Positions 7,016 to 8,015 of a stretch of 8,015 nucleotides of DNA are shown here, one piece after another (position 1 is the first letter of the stretch; each line of letters begins with the position of its first letter). Below the pieces are notes generated by a model. That model searched no databases. It was not told where the DNA came from and saw only the letters and a program-made list of their open reading frames with translations. Origin of the DNA: an uncultured Bacilli bacterium (GTDB lineage: Bacteria > Bacillota_I > Bacilli_A > RF39 > UBA660). Made by a program: the position numbers and the translations under genes. The stretch covers positions 1 through 8,015 of the forward strand of contig CANQLN010000041.1 of NCBI GenBank assembly GCA_947624695.1, written 5' to 3'.

Positions 7016-7572
7016 TTTTGTGGAATTTCTAAGTATTCATCGCAAACATAAAAGTTGGGACTTTCTTCTTTAAATATTTTAAAGTTATTATTTTCATAAT
7101 CAACTCTAACAACTTGGCCTTCCTCTTTATATTCTTCTTCCATAGAATATTTTTGATGCGCTATGCCATATTCTTCTAAAGGTGTTCCCATTAAAATTTT
7201 GGTAACAGGACAAATACTTTCTTCATGGTTAACATCTTGATGCTTATATAAACCATAACCTATACCAGTTGTTAAAACTAATGCCCCAGCCATTATTTTT
7301 AATCCTTTTCTCTTTTTACTTTCCCCTTTTTCAATTTTATGAATGTGACTAATGGCTTTAGTCATTAGTAAAGCACTGGCTAAAGTGGCTACTAAACCAG
7401 CCATAGGTATATATTTATAACTATCTTTTTCTAATAAAGGCATAGTTGCTAAACTTGCCAAAGAACCAGCGACAACTCCGCCGAAACTATACATCATATT
7501 TAAACGTTCTTTAGTTAGCATTTCTTGTTTTAATTTATTTATCGTTATCGTATCACTAGTTATTTCTTTCAT
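7006..7572 (-). CDS. Unrecognised membrane protein with three predicted spans, 188 residues
   Basis: No family recognised. A short charged N-terminus (1-25) is followed by three hydrophobic Gly/Ala-rich segments at about 27-46, 55-75 and 90-109. The second and third are separated by the basic linker HKIEKGESKKRKG, which suggests that loop is cytoplasmic. The C-terminal 75 residues are soluble, acidic and aromatic (EEYGIAHQKYSMEEEYKEEG, then VDYENNNFKIF), with cysteines at 121 and 177. I chose the ATG at 7572 because GAGGGGG precedes it by about 9 nt; a TTG further upstream (7590) lies before that ribosome site. Its promoter is the best match to consensus in the window, implying high expression unless repressed. 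It is a single-gene unit, closed by the terminator at 6982-7015. Confidence 0.85.
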   Translation of the reverse strand: MKEITSDTITINKLKQEMLTKERLNMMYSFGGVVAGSLASLATMPLLEKDSYKYIPMAGLVATLASALLMTKAISHIHKIEKGESKKRKGLKIMAGALVLTTGIGYGLYKHQDVNHEESICPVTKILMGTPLEEYGIAHQKYSMEEEYKEEGQVVRVDYENNNFKIFKEESPNFYVCDEYLEIPQKAR

Positions 7573-7601
7573 AAAAAAAATCCCCCTCAATTACAAGAGA
7601 A

Positions 7602-7630
7602 ATTATACCATAATTGTCAAAAAATGTCAA
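7602..7630 (-). promoter_or_regulatory. Full-consensus sigma-A promoter of the three-span membrane protein
   Basis: TTGACA (7625-7630), 17-nt spacer, extended -10 TGG-TATAAT (-10 at 7602-7607); +1 expected near 7595, giving a leader of about 22 nt. A second TTGACA (7615-7620) lies in the spacer exactly 10 nt downstream of the first, forming a direct repeat with a 4-nt gap. Confidence 0.88.
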
Positions 7631-7633
7631 ATT

Positions 7634-7655
7634 AGCCAAGAAAAAATTTGGCCTA
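7634..7655. repeat. Inverted repeat upstream of the membrane protein promoter
   Basis: GCCAA (7635-7639) and TTGGC (7648-7652) flank an A/T-only core. It sits just upstream of the -35 box. On the minus strand it could be a weak terminator for read-through from the upstream RNA, but no uninterrupted T tract follows; a protein-binding site is the other option. Confidence 0.4.
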
Positions 7656-7686
7656 TAAATTAAATTATATATTTGGAAATAACTGA

Positions 7687-7704
7687 TATTCAAAACATTG
7701 AATA
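7687..7704. repeat. Perfect 7-bp inverted repeat, 4-nt loop
   Basis: TATTCAA (7687-7693) and TTGAATA (7698-7704) around AACA, lying between the structured RNA and the membrane protein promoter. The stem is A/T-rich with only one G-C pair, so it is weak as RNA. It could be an operator or chance in AT-rich DNA. Confidence 0.35.
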
Positions 7705-7726
7705 AACTAGTTGCTTTTTGAAGGCA

Positions 7727-7831
7727 AATAAAAAGTAAGTTTTCCCCTGACTAGAGGATTCCACAAGTCAAGGCTTGCTGGGAAAGCATTAAGCAATCCC
7801 CTCCAGTAACTCAGCGAACTACTCACTCACT
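7727..7831 (-). ncRNA. Compact structured RNA of about 105 nt, family not identified
   Basis: The predicted 5' end (7831) coincides with a closing stem AGTGAGT/ACTTACT (7825-7831 with 7734-7740), which is followed directly by TTTTTATTT. Inside are hairpin P2, TTGCT/AGCAA (7792-7796 with 7775-7779), and hairpin P3, CCTTGACT/AGTCAGGG (7766-7773 with 7745-7752, one G-U). Two long-range pairings are possible: GGGGATT (7795-7801) with AATCCTC in the P3 loop (7754-7760), and TTTCCC in the P2 loop (7780-7785) with GGGAAA (7741-7746). G+C is well above the flanks. It lacks the SRP RNA GGAAG loop, the T-box sequence and tmRNA or RNase P hallmarks. GTTCGC near the 5' end and a hairpin just before the closing 3' strand recall 6S RNA, but 105 nt is short for 6S. 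A riboswitch-like leader is the alternative. Confidence 0.65.
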
Positions 7832-7837
7832 AATCAA

Positions 7838-7866
7838 ATATTACCATCATTAATAACATTTGTCAA
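7838..7866 (-). promoter_or_regulatory. Near-consensus sigma-A promoter of the structured RNA
   Basis: TTGACA (7861-7866), exactly 17 nt, TAATAT (7838-7843). The expected +1 is 7831, the first base of the RNA's closing stem. This agreement fixes the RNA's strand and 5' end. Confidence 0.85.
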
Positions 7867-7870
7867 TTAC

Positions 7871-7882
7871 GGACATATGCCC
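7871..7882. repeat. Near-palindrome upstream of the RNA promoter
   Basis: GGACATATGCCC is a 12-bp palindrome with one mismatched pair, centred on CATATG, just upstream of the -35 box. The position would suit a regulator site, but the evidence is only symmetry. Confidence 0.25.
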
Positions 7883-7917
7883 ATTAAATATTTAAAACTA
7901 TAGACTATACTTCTGCA

Positions 7918-7944
7918 TAATAAAACCCCACAAGCCCTGGGGTT
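7918..7944 (-). terminator. Intrinsic terminator after tRNA-Ser
   Basis: On the minus strand AACCCC (7939-7944) pairs with GGGGTT (7924-7929) around a 9-nt loop and is followed by TTATTATG. It begins 11 nt past the tRNA CCA end. Confidence 0.85.
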
Positions 7945-7955
7945 AAATTACAATA

Positions 7956-8015
7956 TGGCGGAGCAGGAGAGATTTGAACTCTCGCGACAGTTACCCGTCC
8001 TACACCCTTAGCAGG
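7956..8015 (-). tRNA. tRNA-Ser(GCU), 5' third outside the window
   Basis: Reading the minus strand, the anticodon loop CTGCTAA has anticodon GCU (8010-8012), which decodes AGC/AGU serine codons. The 3' anticodon stem GGG follows, then the long variable arm typical of tRNA-Ser with GAC/GTC pairing, the T arm GAGAG-TTCAAAT-CTCTC, acceptor strand CTGCTCC, discriminator G and an encoded CCA (7956-7958). The window starts at about tRNA position 31, so the acceptor 5' strand and D arm are not seen. It ends at a strong terminator. Confidence 0.97.

Noticed and set aside
7727..7831. Tetrahydrofolate (folT) riboswitch, suggested by GAGTAG, TTCGC and GGGAT in order near the 5' end
   Set aside because: The 3' half lacks the conserved complement and core sequences of that class, and the downstream gene is not a folate transporter.
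7727..7831. SRP RNA gene downstream of tRNA-Ser, as in some Firmicutes
   Set aside because: The nearly invariant GGAAG-type apical loop and its asymmetric internal loop sequence are absent.
1..8015. CRISPR arrays, insertion sequences, phage genes or defence systems
   Set aside because: No regularly spaced repeats, transposase, integrase or defence-type domains are visible; the region looks like core chromosome.

Overview
The window is AT-rich, densely packed DNA from a low-GC Gram-positive bacterium of the Bacilli/Mollicutes-like kind, probably one of the uncultured small-genome gut lineages. This rests on codon use and gene content: a T-box leader, the alaS / AI-2E-family / recD2 neighbourhood also known from Bacillus subtilis, consensus sigma-A promoters and a tRNA with an encoded CCA. 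TGA serves as a stop and TGG encodes Trp, so the standard bacterial code fits. Every gene I can support is on the minus strand, so transcription runs from the right edge to the left.

Right end (8015 to about 7590): the 3' two-thirds of a tRNA-Ser(GCU) is followed by an intrinsic terminator. Next comes a near-consensus promoter (TTGACA-17-TAATAT) that fires exactly at the 5' end of a compact structured RNA of about 105 nt. I cannot assign this RNA to a family with confidence, and it is the most interesting object in the window. A second, fully consensus promoter with an extended -10 then drives a 188-residue protein with three membrane segments. That gene ends in a terminator whose stem contains its own stop codon.

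Middle (6967 to 3541): recD2 encodes a complete RecD2-type DNA helicase. Its only visible -10 box places the transcript start on the A of the ATG, so its mRNA may be leaderless. A 52-residue one-membrane-segment peptide follows and ends in an intrinsic terminator. A separate promoter then drives an unrecognised, mostly helical protein of 321 residues, followed by an AI-2E-family (YrrI-like) membrane protein.

Left end (2348 to 1): a promoter inside the tail of the AI-2E gene starts a compact alanine T-box riboswitch with a GCU specifier. It controls a two-gene operon: a P-loop nucleotide kinase (dNMP-kinase-like) whose stop overlaps the start of alaS by ATGA, then alaS itself, cut by the window edge. 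This AlaRS is of the short architecture: the beta-barrel half of the editing region is absent. The arrangement implies that uncharged tRNA-Ala raises expression of both the synthetase and the kinase.
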